Positions 50,372 through 63,145 of a DNA stretch of 64,000 nt are shown here, one piece after another; the stretch's first letter is position 1, and every line of letters begins with the position of its first letter. Source of the DNA: Strix aluco. Its lineage: Eukaryota; Chordata; Aves; Strigiformes; Strigidae. The position numbers were made by a program, and so were the translations under genes. Location: NCBI RefSeq assembly GCF_031877795.1, contig NC_133934.1:21021716-21085715 (forward strand), given 5' to 3'. Under the pieces are notes generated by a model that was not told the DNA's origin, did not search any database, and saw only the letters and a list, made by a program, of their open reading frames with translations.

Positions 50372-51842
50372 GTAGGAGTAAAAAGCCTTTACTTGTGCAT
50401 ACATGAGGTCTGTATTTTTTTCCTGTTTTATATAGCTGCTCTATATGTTCCAGCACTTGAGTAGTTGTTGCCGTTTTTCTTAATTCAGTCCTTTGACAGC
50501 CAAATATGGAAGGAAAATCTAATTTCTAGAATTGCTTGAAATGGAGGGTTATTGTCCATTGTTCTAGCCTAAAGGAAAGTTTTATATGACTATGTGTAAA
50601 AACTTATTTTTGTGATTAGTGTAAGAGGTAGGCAAATGGTGTTGGTTTAGCTTGCAGTGAGGTGAGGTGACTAAGAGTTGTCATGATCTGTCACCTGTAT
50701 TTTGGTTTCTTTGCTACAAGGTTTTCTTGCTTAAGGCATTGCTGGGCTTTCCTGTTTACCTTAGATCTGTTCCAGGCACTTCGTGGTGCAAAGCAATACC
50801 TGTTACAGACAGCAGTCTGGAAAGTGTTCTTACATGTTTTTGCTTACATTTTACAGGCAAGTAGTAAGCATCTCCTGCTGTAGGTTAATGGTAGATAAAG
50901 TCCTATGAACTAAGAAAGGTTATTCAGACCTGCCTGAAGTTTTTTGTGATTGTGCTTGAATGAGTTTGATAGGCAGGCTTCTGACGGTCCTAGCAAAGGA
51001 CTTGCCCTTGCACTTACTCAACTTTGCCATCAGGATTCTCAAAATTACAGGGCAGCAATGGAAATATCCATGTAGGTCCATCCAATTGGTCTTGCTTTTT
51101 TGCTTTCTGGCAGTTGTAAGGTACAGTCTTGAGAAAGGAAAGGGAGTGAAGATGTCTGCTTAAACTCCTGTCTCCTAAAAGTGAGGGTATTGCCATGTGG
51201 TTCTGAAGCCCATTCTCACTGGAGGTGAGTGGGAGAAGAATCTAGCCCTGATTTCTCTTCCCTTTTTTGTAACATCCCAGGGAAGACTGTTCTTCCTGAA
51301 TGAGTTAAGTAATGAAATACCATTGTCAGGTTTAATGTAATGCTACTTACTTTTCTGTGTGACTGTGTACAAGCAGCATCAACAGTGATTGATGCTTGCT
51401 TGATATGGGTTTTCTGAAGGAATACAGGACAATGGAGAGAATGGTCCAGAATAAAATATTGTACCTTTTAACTTCAGAGAAAAAAAATCTGCTCAGTACC
51501 TTACGGAGTGTCATGGCAAGGTAGTTCAGGCACTGGAAAGAGTCTACCTCTGTTATTGCAGAATGTTTAGTTAATTGACATTAGTGTTTGGTACAGGCAC
51601 AATGCAGTCTGCAAATCGAAACATTAGTGATGGAGTGTGAGCTTCCTGAGGAGCTTCTCAGCAGTGTGTGATTGTCTTGACTTGTCCTGCATTTGTTATA
51701 CATAAAAGTTAAGAAAGTTAAAAGAAAATACTGAAATATTTATACATTTGAAACTTTTTATTAGTATTCAAAAGATCTGTCCTGGTTTCCAGCAGACCAT
51801 CTTTATATCTGACCTTAAGTTTCTTCCTGTTCCAGAGGACTG
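50372..51842 (+). other. STIM2: STIM2 intron 2, 5' end
   Basis: Starts GTAGGAGT. AT-rich, no other feature recognised; the apparent open frame through the exon 2 donor stops at 50462-50464. Confidence 0.7.
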
Positions 51843-52938
51843 TCATAGAATCCTAGAACGGTTTGGGTTGGAAGGGACCTTAGAGATCATCTTGTTCCAA
51901 CCCTCCTGCCGTGGGCAGGGACACCTTCCACTAGACCAGGTTGCTCAAAGTCCCGTCCAACCTGGCCTTGAACACCTCTAGGGAGGGGGCATCTACAAAC
52001 TTTTGGCAACCTTTTCCAGTGTCTCACCATCCTCACAGTAAAGAATTTCTTCCTTATATCTCATCTAAATCTTCTTAGTTTAAAATCATTAACCTTCATG
52101 CTAGCACTACATGCCCTTGTAAAAGTCCCTCTCCAGCTCTCTTGCAGGTCCACTTTAAGTACTGGAAGGCTGCTATAAGGTCTCCCCAGAGCCTCCTCCA
52201 GGCTGAACAACCTCTACTCTCTCAGCTTGTCTTCACAGAGGAGGTGCTCCAGCCCCCTCATCTTTTTTGTGGCCTCCTCTGGACCCGCTCGAGCGGGTCC
52301 ATGTCCTTCTTATGTTGAGGGCCCCAGAGCTGAACACAGTACTGCAGGTGGGGTCTCACAAGAGTGGAGTAGAGGGGCAGAATCATCTCTCTCGACCTGC
52401 TGGTCATGTTTCTTTTGATGCAGCCCAGGATACAGTTGGCTTTCTGGGCTGCGAGTGCACGTTGCTTGTCATAGTCAGTTTTCCGTCCACTAATACCCCC
52501 AAGTCCTTCTCTGTAGGGCTGCTCTCAATCCACTCGTTGCCCAGCCTGTATTTGTGTTTGGGATTGCCCTGTCCCATGTGGAGGACCTTGCACTTGGCCT
52601 TGTTGAACTTCATGAGGTTCGCACAGGCCCACCTCTCCAGCCTGTCCAGGTCCCTCTGGATGGCACATCCCTTCCCTCCAGCGTGTCGACTGCACCACAC
52701 AGCTTGGTGTCATTGGCAATCTTGTTGAGGGTGCGCTCAATCCCACTGTCCATGTCACCAACAAAAATGTTAAACAGCGCTGGTCCCAATACCGACCCCT
52801 GAGGAACTCCTCACTGCTCTCCACTTGGACATTGAGCTGTTGACAGCAACTATTTGAGTGTGACCATCCAGCCAATCCCTTATCCACTGAGTGGTCCATC
52901 TGACAAATCCATGCCTCTCCAGTTTAGAGGCAAGGATG
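51843..52938 (-). mobile_element. 5'-truncated CR1 LINE, minus orientation
   Basis: The left end TCATAGAATCCTAGAACGG is the reverse complement of a CR1 3' terminus, followed by GTTTGGGTTGGAAGGGACCT. Reading leftwards from about 52938 the element enters within the reverse-transcriptase domain. The minus-strand frame 52404-52700 encodes late RT sequence ([20 protein letters not shown], later [15 protein letters not shown]). About 1.1 kb is present, the usual size of a 5'-truncated avian CR1. It aligns in inverse orientation with 26053-27148 of the intron 1 copy. A short deletion and frameshifts (52525-52899 in another frame) leave no functional protein. Confidence 0.92.
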
Positions 52939-54129
52939 TTGAGATAAACCCAAGCAACAGAAGCTACTCTTAATACCTCTTAAAATGACTGAAATTAGAA
53001 CAGTTCATGAGGGATGCTGTTATAGCTGGAGTAATGAGAGATGAGTGAAAGTATGTATGCAGACTACTACCCACTGTGCTTAAAATAACTGAAATGTAGC
53101 CCTTTTTTCTGCTAGTTCATTTTTAGTTATTGAAGAAATATTTAATAACCCCCCTAACTAGCTTTTTTCTACATACAGTTTCCATGCAAATCAGCGATGA
53201 ATATGTAATTGCATAGAGTGCGTTCTTCTAAGACATTAAAAGCAAATGTGAAATTATTGAGAAATACAATTTAATTGCAAGTTCAACTAGTAATCTATAT
53301 TTTCCTGGATCTTTGCCATAATCTTAAAAGATCTGACATTATAACAACATGCTTACATAGTTACCTGACTAGAGTAGGTCGGAATATATACTAAATATGT
53401 CTTAATATACAGTATTTCAAAACCAAATTTTTTTTTTGTTCTGTCACAGTGGGTAATGCTTCTTGTTTTGATTGAGGACTAATATTTAAAAAAAACTTAT
53501 TAGAAGTAAAGCTTACATGAAATATACAGGGCTTTTACTTAACAGCAGGGTAATGGATTTCCTGTTTCATGCTGCATGGTTTTTGCTTGCAAGTCTCCTG
53601 CAAGAGCAGTATGTTGAGTATGTTGTTATTTGGCAGGAAAAATGTGACAAAGTACAATAACTTTCTGCTGTTTTACCAGCACTAAAACAGTGTTACAAAT
53701 TACCAGTGTATATTTACACCAAGGAAGGAAGTTCTTGTAAATGAGTTATTTTGAGAGGGGAAGGTAACAAGAGCTAAAGATGTTGAACTACTTATCTTAA
53801 GTATTTTAATTTGCTAATTCAGTTGAGAACTCCCAACAGTGATTCCAGACATTTCATCTGCATGCTATTATTTTTCCTTGTGTTCCTCATGCCTCGTTTA
53901 TGTTGTAGTTTGTTTTTCGTCTGTAAAATGAAGTCTCATATAAAATTGTTCTGTAGAGAATGAGTTTCTCTAGATAAGAGTATTTGAACTGTTAAAAGAA
54001 ACTTCTTATTTCTTCAGAAACTGTCTGATACTGGAAGCCTTTTGGATCTACCTTGTATGGACTGGAAAGAAGCTTGTATTTGACCTCATTGAAATTGATG
54101 TGGGGAAACTTGATCTAAATTTTTAGCAT
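52939..54129 (+). other. STIM2: STIM2 intron 2 between CR1 and LTR
   Basis: AT-rich sequence with nothing recognised. Confidence 0.65.
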
Positions 54130-54140
54130 GGGATTTGTTA

Positions 54141-54762
54141 GTCATTGAAACACATGACGGTATACTGGGTCTGGCTGAGCCGGAATTGGTTTTCCCCTAT
54201 AGCAGCCCTCATGGTGCTGTGTTTTATGCTGGGAGCTGGCAGGTTGTTGATAGCACACTGGTGTTGTGGCTACTGCTGAGTAGTGCTTACACAGCACCAA
54301 GGCTCTTTCCGACATTTTCCCCCCGCAATGGGATGGGGTGGGCAAGATCTTGGGAGGGGACACAACCAGGACAGCTGACCCGAACTGACCAAAGGGATAT
54401 TCCATACCATATGACGTCTGCTCAAGTATAAAGCTGGGAGAAAGGAGGAAGGGGGTGGGGTCACCCTCGGTCCTCCGAGGCAACCACTACGCGTATTGGA
54501 GCCCTGCTTCCTGAGAAGGCCCGACATCGCCTGTTCATGGGAAGTAGAGAATAAATCTGTTTTCTTTTTGCTGCCGTGTGCGGACCTTTGCTTCACTTTG
54601 CTTACATTAAAACTGCTTTTGTTTTACCCACAAGGGTGGTTTTTTTCCCCCGTCTTATCTTCTTTCCCCTTTTTACCCTGTTGAGAAAAAAAGGGGGAAG
54701 GGGGGGAAGTGATAGAGCGACTTGGTGGGTACCTGGCATTTAGACAAGGTCAAACCACCACA
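54141..54762 (+). mobile_element. LTR of an endogenous retrovirus, plus orientation
   Basis: A GC-richer block of about 620 bp with an ordered LTR layout: TGACGTC (54412-54418), TATA box TATAAA (54427-54432), poly(A) signals AATAAA (54550-54555) and ATTAAA (54606-54611), a pyrimidine-rich stretch, and the terminus GGTCAAACCACCACA ending at 54762. Its last ~50 bases are homologous, in inverse orientation, to the start of the LTR at 29054, but the body differs, so it is a separate subfamily. The 5' edge is uncertain. An 11-bp direct repeat GGGATTTGTTA (54130-54140 and 54765-54775) brackets it, longer than a normal LTR target duplication. The open frames inside (54135-54596, both strands) are not gene-like. 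Non-coding. Confidence 0.75.
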
Positions 54763-54775
54763 GAGGGATTTGTTA

Positions 54776-57700
54776 AAGTCTTCTAAGGAAGATAGAGGGG
54801 CTCTAGTTTGAACATGGACTGGTTAAATATTTTTTTTCCTTATCCTTTTGTTCTGTTATGCAAGTTAGACTAGATGGTATAACTTAAGTGATTTATAAAG
54901 ATGAAAAAGCTTGAAATTTTAAATTCAGTAGAATATAGTTTTCTAATTCTAGTTATTACAAAATACTTGGAAAAAACAGCTTTTGTCATAGCTACTCATA
55001 TATTTGGAATTTTTTCTGCATTCAGAATTCATGTAACCTTCTAGTACTTGCCCTGAATTTTCAATGTAGAATTAAGTACTTCAAAACCAGAAGCTAACTC
55101 AAAGAAAAAAAAATGGTTTAGATAATAAATTTGTGTTGTACTTTAGAGTATGCTTTACGGTGCAGTTGCTAATTTCTGTAAAGTAGGCTATCACACTGTG
55201 AGAACAGAGTGATAAAGTAAGCTATCACACTGGGAAAAGCGTATGGTACAGCAGAGAAGCAGAAAAAGGAAGGATGTAGAAAAAGACTATACTTGCCATT
55301 AGGGCAGGCTAATATGAATTTTTCTATCAAATCTAGCTCCTCCTATTATTACTTTATTATCAACATACAAAAGATTGCAACTGTTTAAACTGGTTTAAAG
55401 AGGTAGGCTGTAAAAGAGTAACCGAGAGGGCGAATGTATTACTAACTGAGGTTTTAGTCATGTGTTGTGGGAGGCTATCTCCCTCAGGAAGCATCTGTTG
55501 CACCACGTGTACATGATTCGTTTTAATGATGAAGAGGCACAAGCAGTAAGACAGATTTATCATATGTTCACTATTTATGTAGTTTTTTCCCGTTTCCAAA
55601 GAACCTCTATATGGCGATCCTACATCAAGTAATTTCTTGAAGAAATCTCTCTAGTAATAGAATAAGTTGATGTTTTTGAAATACTAATATCTTACTGTGT
55701 GTCTAATGTCGCACAAAGCGACTGGCACGAATTTACAGCTTTGTGGGGGATCTTTGGATAGATCACTGACTATCGAGTTTTCTTATGAGTGCACTTGCAT
55801 AATTACGTAACAAAAGAAACTAACCCAACAAGCGCCACACAAAACCACTAAAAAAAGACAAAAACGAGTGTGGGGAAAACTGCAGTATTGAAAGCACGAA
55901 GCAATCGGAGAATGGTCAAAGATGGAACCTCAGGAGTGATATGCAGAAGTGCCTGACTTGAAATGTTGTCCAGAGGCAAGAATCAAAGAGTCTAGCTTTA
56001 GTGGCCTAAAACAGGGAGGATGATTGTCTTCTATAAAGCGACTGAAGCAGGAAAAAGGAGCTAGTATGATCTGATCAGGAATAGCAATAATAATATAGCA
56101 CTTTGTCTATAGTAACTTTGACAGGGGAAGAATATTTGACAGCCTGTGATCTTCTTTTGAAGTGACCATTTCTGAATGGATGCGCTCTGTGAAGCTATTG
56201 GTTGAGGACTTGTCATATTTGCATCAAGATGCAAATAATCTAAGAGAGGTGGAACAAACATAATGTCTTGAGAGGGTATGTTGTGTTTTTTGAGAGAAGA
56301 TCAAGAGGTGGAGTCTAAAAAAGAAAAAAAAAAGAAGTCAAAGACAGAATCCAGAAGGAAATAAAAGTGCAGTAGATAGAGGTCAAGTGTAAACAACTCA
56401 GTTAAAAATAAATTAATTAGAACTAGGGTGAGTTCAGAAACATACGCTTCAGTATACCCTCCCTTTACTGCTAATTTCTGATTAAAGGTTTTATAATAAA
56501 GGAGAACTAGTTCATGCTCTTATTACTTTTTATTATGTAATTAATTTTTTAGTCATATTCGTGATTGTTCATGTTCCTTTCTTCTAGCAATTAAAATGGT
56601 ACATGCTTCTATACATCACAATCTGTTTTACAAGCATGCCAAATTAAAATATTATGTATTAGTATTACTATTTTAGAAGAATCTGGAGAAATAAAATTTA
56701 ATGTGTAAATTTTCAATGTGAAATTATTTTTCTGAATTACAGCTGAAATAGAGCAGACTATTCGTGTAAAGATGAGTTGGTGAAAGAAGTCTGTGCATAT
56801 CTTTGTTCTTTGTTCTATAAAAAAATGAACAAGCCATGATTTACTGGTTTGGACCAGAGACCTATTCATTTCAGTAATCTGTTCTGGACAGTAGTGAGTA
56901 CTAAATGCTTTGAGGAAAATGGCCAGAAATTTCATGACAGGAAATCCTGAAGAACTAGATGCCAAGATAGTGTGGTGCTCTCATTTTAAGTACGTATATT
57001 TTGTATATTAGGAGTGTAAAGTCTGAGGTGAAAAAACAGTTTCAGAATTTAACATTAAACTCGGAATGACTCGAAGTGAATATCCTTTCTGTATTCTTGA
57101 ACAAAAGCAAATTTATGCTCAGAATTTGTTTTCGTTTTGGTTGTTACCTCTTGGAGGGAGTAACAATTTAGAGGAAGATTTTGGAAGGGGGAGAAATAGA
57201 ACTATGTGTGAAACAGATGTTAAAAAATAATGGATGACAGTTCAAAAGCTTGATCACCCTTCCTTTAGTGCATCTTGGGACCTTGTTAAACTTCAGGAGC
57301 CTACCCTGGGTGTTATAATTTCAGCTGGGAGAGGTTCTGCTATAGAATGAGCTCTTGCTTCATTTTCTTGTCTGCAGATATACACTCATGAAGATGTTAA
57401 ATGTCCTTTAAAGTTCCCTGAATATTCTGGTTTCATCCTTATAATTTATATCATAAACTGGTGTTCATATTTGTGTAAGCTAGTTTATACTTAAGTGTCA
57501 GCTGGCTAGGCAAAATTCTGCACAGTAGAGAAATACCTGCTGCAGGGGGTTCAGAAACTGAAAACATTCTGGTTTGCATAATACTGGGATGGCTCCTGAG
57601 TGTGTTTTACATCTCATTATGCAAGAACATTCTGTTACGAACATTATTTTGAGCTTCCTAACCAGTGTAGCAAGCCTTTTCCCCCAAAACTATTGGGTTA

Positions 57701-60025
57701 CTCTGATTCCCTTAGTTTATCATCGGTCTGTTAATAGAGGTGGTTTTTGCATTGAATTTTATCATTCAACTGCTAATGTGTTTGTCCCTAGGCAGAGTAT
57801 CTTTTAGCCTCCTGAAGTTTTGTAACCAGCTCTGAGCCATGTCTACACAGTCTGTTTTTTCAGAGCAGGTTAGGAGCCAGCTCTTGTCTGAAAACGTGAT
57901 GACTGTCATAGTATAGGGCTGTGCCTGTGCAAAGAAGTCCGGTAGAGAGGCAACATGTGTTATCATGGGTATGGTTGCGTAGAAACCTGTTCGAACGTGA
58001 TTTGTATCATACCTACCTCATTCCTTGCCTCCTTGGAGGTACTTAAGCTAATACGTAGCTGTATGCACCTGTTTATGTAGCACTGCAGGCATTTAGTCCT
58101 GATACAATGAAATTCTCCCCCTTGGAAATCCTAACTTGACTTTGAAGAGATTGCAAAGTTTACTTTGCAGTAGAGTAGCTACAATTTTGGTTTGAGCTGC
58201 TATAATCTTTTTCTAATAGAATTTGTAGATTACTTAAGATAGCTGTGAAAATATTACCCAGTATATGTTCTATGTTTTTCTAGTAATGTTTTTATTATGC
58301 TTAAATACACTTTTTTATTTTACTGTATAACATTTTTAGAAGCCATTTCTATAGGGTAGGCAGTTGTGAATGCTGTCATACCTGAATCATAGTATGATGT
58401 TTTTCAAAAGCACTCTTATTATCATAACTTAGTCAGTAAGTGTGACATTCAATAGCTGCAGTGAGTCTGGTAGCAGTAGATGGGAAAGAATGTGCTAAAA
58501 GATTGTCTGACAGTGGCCAGCTGTATCTGAAGGTAGGATTATAGGAAAACTGAAATTGTAACTTTTGCAGGTTTTCTTTTGAAGGAGTAAAACTGAAGGA
58601 AATAACACTGTTTAAGGAATAGATGCTCCAGGAAGACAGTAATGCTTAGCCAGGAGATGTTACTAGTTGCTCTTAAAGTAAACTTGTCAGTTAGAGGGTC
58701 TATTTTAAGTTGGTGAAACTGAAAATCATAAACTTGAGCTTTCACCCAGAACAAAATATAAACATAGCATGTGAGTACTTCCTTCTGCAGTTAGTGAGTG
58801 TGGTTAATTTTACTTTTCCACTGGCATTTGCAAAAGTATACAATTGTTCATTTGCTCTTCAAGGAACAAGCATCTCTTGCGGCTTCCATATTTTAACATA
58901 TATTAACTTTTTATTTTGTTGCATGGGGCTCAGTTTGTAAGGGCTCTCTCTATGTCGAACTAGTATTGGATTTTGGTGAGTCTTTTTTCCTCTTTTGGAA
59001 GTGTCAGACTTTTGTTTGTTTGTTTTTGGTGGTTCTTGCTTCAGGTTAGTTTTTTATTATGAATTGGCTGGATTTCGGTAAATATTATGGTACTAAAGGC
59101 TTTCAGAAGAGAAAGGAAGGTTGTGGAATATCTGACCTTGTAACTTTTCCAGGGCTCCACAAGTTTGGTCCCCTCCAGGGAGGCCAAAGTTCCCTCTGCA
59201 CCTATTACACTGCTGATCCCTGGGCTTTGGGATGTGAATCTTTGTAGAGGTACAAGTTGTTATGATACTTTTGGGATCAAAACTCTGGTTTCAAGTCTAG
59301 GTGTGGTGGTTTTTTTTACTCTTTACTTGTTTTTGAAGTAACTACTTTGACAAATGATTTTTTTGTTTCACACAGAGTTTTTAGGTAACTAATCTGCTGC
59401 TTTCTTGGTTTCAACTTTGTAGTCTTAAAAGGCCTTCTCCCTCTTGAGTAATTATGTTGGCTAAAATAATCCTTAGATGTTTTTTGTTAGAGCTTATTCT
59501 TTTAACCTCCCTATTTAGAGTTATTTTTCTAACCTTTTCTTTGTATATTTAATGACCAGGGCAACAGAAGAGAGATTAGCTGCCATGACAAGGAACAGAA
59601 AAATCCTCTCTTTTTACCAGAGTTGTTCTGTTTTTATGGCTTTCTTCAATTTAGGACACAACTCCTTTTCTTAAAGGAGAACTTCCATGATAGGCTAGCT
59701 TTGAAACAAAGTTCTTTTAAACAAAAGAAAGATGTTTGATGTCATGTATCTTTTCATTGGTAAATGCATTCATTCTTTGAAACATGATGGCTTCTTTCTA
59801 GCTATGCACAATAATTTACAGGTGTGACCATCCAGTGTTAGAGAAACTTGTTGAGGAAGTCATCATGGTGGTTCTCACAGCATCTGGGAGCAGTATAGAT
59901 ACGATTGAACAGAAGAGGAGCTCCTTTCTTTAAGAAATTCTCTTAAGTGGTGCATAATCTTCCCCCTGAGGAGTAACTGTGTACTGATTTCTAAATGCAA
60001 ATTGCTTACAAGTTTGTGTGTTGAC
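54776..60025 (+). other. STIM2: STIM2 intron 2, middle portion
   Basis: AT-rich, with a near-exact 20-bp direct repeat (55179-55198 and 55213-55232, one mismatch) and no exon called. A 118-codon minus-strand frame (56609-56965) was considered and not accepted. Confidence 0.6.
55179..55232 (+). repeat. 20-bp direct repeat, one mismatch
   Basis: TAAAGTAGGCTATCACACTG at 55179-55198 recurs as TAAAGTAAGCTATCACACTG at 55213-55232, with 14 bases between the copies. A local duplication. Confidence 0.9.
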
Positions 60026-60046
60026 AGTCCTTTTATAAAAAGGACT
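60026..60046. repeat. Perfect 9-bp inverted repeat with 3-nt loop
   Basis: AGTCCTTTT (60026-60034) and AAAAGGACT (60038-60046) are exact reverse complements separated by ATA. On the minus strand it lies 13-33 bases beyond the stop codon of the putative exon at 60059-60265, so a transcript of that exon would carry this hairpin in its 3'UTR. Confidence 0.9.
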
Positions 60047-60058
60047 TAGCCAAATACT

Positions 60059-60265
60059 CTAAACAGCCTCTGTATAAACCAGATCTTTTCCACCGTCATC
60101 CTCTTCTCCTGGGAAATCTGTTGCTTCGAACTTGGGTTCGTTTTCTTTGGGATGAAATTTGAAATCAGGCTTTGCATTTTTCCCCTCGGTAGCATAGCTG
60201 GTTGTGTCCCAGCAGTGCGTCGAGGACGTGAATTCATATGTTAACTCTTGCTCCCTCTGCGGGCT
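60059..60265 (-). CDS. Putative terminal coding exon of an unrecognised gene, antisense within STIM2 intron 2
   Basis: On the minus strand a good 3' splice signal (pyrimidine-rich GTTGTTCTTCCACAG, ending at 60266) is followed by 68 uninterrupted codons and a TAG stop at 60059-60061. The frame is phase 0 if splicing is after CACAG. The peptide starts SPQREQELTY, contains a central THCWDTTSY motif, then an acidic/lysine-rich tail with FHPKENEPKFEATDFPGEED, and ends KDLVYTEAV. It is strongly hydrophilic, has mixed codon use, and carries several CpGs (for example in the minus-strand run TCCTCGACGCAC), unlike the flanking intron. The same frame could begin at an ATG at 60317-60319, giving 86 residues, with TGA and TAA just upstream. 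I do not recognise the family, see no domain, signal peptide or membrane segment, and found no convincing upstream exon. Alternatives are a chance frame or a fragment of a retrocopy, though no poly(A) tract adjoins it. Confidence 0.4.
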   Translation of the reverse strand, partial: SPQREQELTYEFTSSTHCWDTTSYATEGKNAKPDFKFHPKENEPKFEATDFPGEEDDGGKDLVYTEAV

Positions 60266-60267
60266 CT

Positions 60268-63145
60268 GTGGAAGAACAACACGAAATGCAGTGAATTTTC
60301 CATAAGCTGCTGTTTGCATTGCTTATCAGGGTGCCAAGGTAACCTATGTCTGTCCCATTTTTAAAATCAGAACGCTTCCTTATAGTACATGATAGTGCTT
60401 TGGGGTGAGATGTAACACCTTGAAGCATTTCTGTTTATCAGCTGGAATCTTCCTTCTCTTCTTTATTCCTACCCCTGTATGTAGTATTGTTAACAGCAAT
60501 TCAGGTGTTCCTTGACAACACCTGTAACTGTTTGGATGTTCTCATCCTAAAGTATTTTACAGCCTTTGCTGACAACTAGCAGTAAACATAAAAGCAAGTT
60601 AAGAACAAAACTGATCTGAGATACAAATTTTAACTGAGGAGATGCAAAATGTGCTGAAGCTTTTACATACAGCATATATTCCATTCTGTTCCTCTTCAGA
60701 AACTTGATAGGCTGACGATGTGTGTTTTTAAAACAAATGTCCATGCCTGACACTTGGAGTCTTCAAGGTCAGTGCATCACCAGTCACTAGAAAGCTGAAG
60801 AGTGTTAACATGTACCTTAACCCCCATATGAAGGGAGATAGTCTTTACAGGGAGGGATCTATAATATATTTTTCACTGTCTTTTTAATACGTTTTTCACA
60901 AGTTCTCAAAAGACATGTTGAGGATGACAGTTGGTAGTAGGTACTTGCAGTCTGAAGGGAAAAGGTGAGGAGGGCAAACATCAGTTCTTTCCTGCTGCTC
61001 CAGCTGTGAGACTACTTTAATCTGGAAAGGCTTAGAGATATTAGTGAATAAGAAGACTTTTTGTTTTCTTGCTGTTTCGTTCCTTTTCTTTAGTTTACTC
61101 TTTAATAAACATGGAGTGGGAATGAGTAGGATAATCCGCCTTTGATTGCATGTTGCGTGTTAGCTGTGGAAATTGCCAGCTTCATTAGCTGTGCCAATTT
61201 GGGAAGTACTCAGTTCACACTTGGACTATGGCATATGCAACAGAGATTATGCAGCAGATATTTTTACATTTACATACAGTACAACAATCAGTCCTTTTCT
61301 GTGGTTATTGTATCTTTTTACAGTTGCTGGTCCATGATGTTTCAGAAGTTCTGTAATTGCCTCCTGCCTCAGTAGGCTGCTATTTTCAGTTGTTCTCATA
61401 TATTTCATAAATTTGTCCTATATTTCTCATGTATATAAATGTGTGTGTATATATATCTATTTATGCATTTCTCATATACATAGGGAAGAGGATTTAAAAA
61501 TGCTTATGTAATTTGTATGGGCTAAATGGAACTGTTTTAGGAATCAATAAGCTTTAGAAAGCTAATGTCCGACAATCAAAAAGATTTTGAAGTGGTAGAA
61601 GAACAAGACAGGGTTTGCATCCAATCTAGTTTTGGAACCAGAATACATATACGGTTTTGATTGGCCTAGGGAATGAAACTAGTACTTTATCCCAAGTCTA
61701 GCAGAGGAGAAACTTGAATCCCTTCCCATATTTTTAGGTTCCCTTACTTCCTAGTAAGAATAAGAGGAAATGAATAGGTATTAGCTTTTCCTTGCATATT
61801 TCTACTATCATACACTATCTCTTTTTATTAAGAATTAGTATTATGGTTGAACAATGACTACTTTTCAGTCTTTCAGTGTCTTGAATGATATAATGATAAT
61901 GAATTATATAATCTCTACGTTTGTTAGAAATGGGGCCTATGTGGGAAGCTCTGCATATAAATTATTACCAGGACCAAATTTTAAGAAGTGGGGTACTCTG
62001 CAGTGCATTGCTAGTTTGGCCTTCTTCCTTACCTCTGCTTGAAGCGGGGATGACATATGACCAGCCACATGAAAAGCTGGTTTTTGAGTTAGCTGTCATG
62101 ACTGTCTATAGCTGTTTTTATTTGAGCAGCTTTATCCTTCAGGAACTGAAGAAAGCAAGCAATCTACTGCGGAAGATTACTTAGCTCTCGTGTTAGTTTT
62201 CTGGTTCTAATACTAAGGTCTCCACCCACAGAGGCTGCTCATGCTGTGCCTTTAGGGACTGATATCTGTGGAAGGTTTCCACTATTAATGGGAGGTGGTT
62301 TGCTAACCAGTATTCCAACTTTTCTAGGCCTGTGTGAAATAAAAATAAAATGGCTTTTATAGTTCCATGGTTTTTTTCTTGTATGTATTTGGAGATCCTG
62401 TTAGCAATGACTTCTGAAATACTGATTCAACGCTGTTATGTATGACATGATTGCAGGATCTTCCTTTATATCATCTTTACTAAAAGACAAGGCATGGTGT
62501 TTTGACATAGGCTTCCTATTAATTACTGAGAATGAAACAGCTTTGTGTAATACTTCTGTGCTTGGAGTGTAACCACTGAGGAATGATTAGCAAGAAGAAA
62601 ATTAGCCCTAAGATGACTTCTGTTTTTTAATTTGATAATATAGAAGTCAAACTTTTGTTGTCTAGTCAAAAAAAAAATTAATAATACTTAGTCAACACCT
62701 TTCTCTTATCCCTCAAGCAGTTGCATTTAAGTGGTATAACAGGAGTCAGGTACTACTCACCAATAAAGGACTGACACATTTTCAAACCTTACATGGTCTT
62801 ACCTTCAAGTAGATGAAATTGGTTAAATATCTTCAGAATAGAGAAGTAGATAGTATGACTTGCATGCTGCATTCTTGTAATCACTGTAAATCTAAGGCAT
62901 ATTAACAATGTTGTTAAACTTAGTGTACTAGCACCTTCAGGTTTTCTAGGATTTAATCATTGTGAAAATCAAATCCTGTAAGTGTTTAATTTGCTTTCTG
63001 AGTCTTTGATGTAGTCAACTTACGTGAATTGTGTTGTGCTTGCATGGGGAAGAGACTAAAGATTCTTCTCTGCCTGATTTCCTTGTGATTTCTGTTTAGA
63101 AATTGTTATTTTGGCATTTAAGATGATGTTTTCCCTTTTATTCAG
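60268..63145 (+). other. STIM2: STIM2 intron 2, 3' portion
   Basis: AT-rich, ending in the exon 3 acceptor TTTTCCCTTTTATTCAG (63129-63145). A TATA/TG microsatellite lies at about 61435-61458. No further exon is supported on either strand, including upstream exons for the antisense candidate. Confidence 0.6.

Noticed and set aside
56609..56965. 118-codon minus-strand frame in intron 2
   Set aside because: AT-rich, Ile/Phe/Lys-biased composition typical of non-coding sequence, no splice acceptor or recognisable motif.
62810..62830. Minus-strand donor-like site (TTGAAG|GTAAGA) as an upstream exon for the antisense candidate
   Set aside because: In the phase needed for joining to 60265 only about ten codons are open before a TGA, so it does not make a supported exon.
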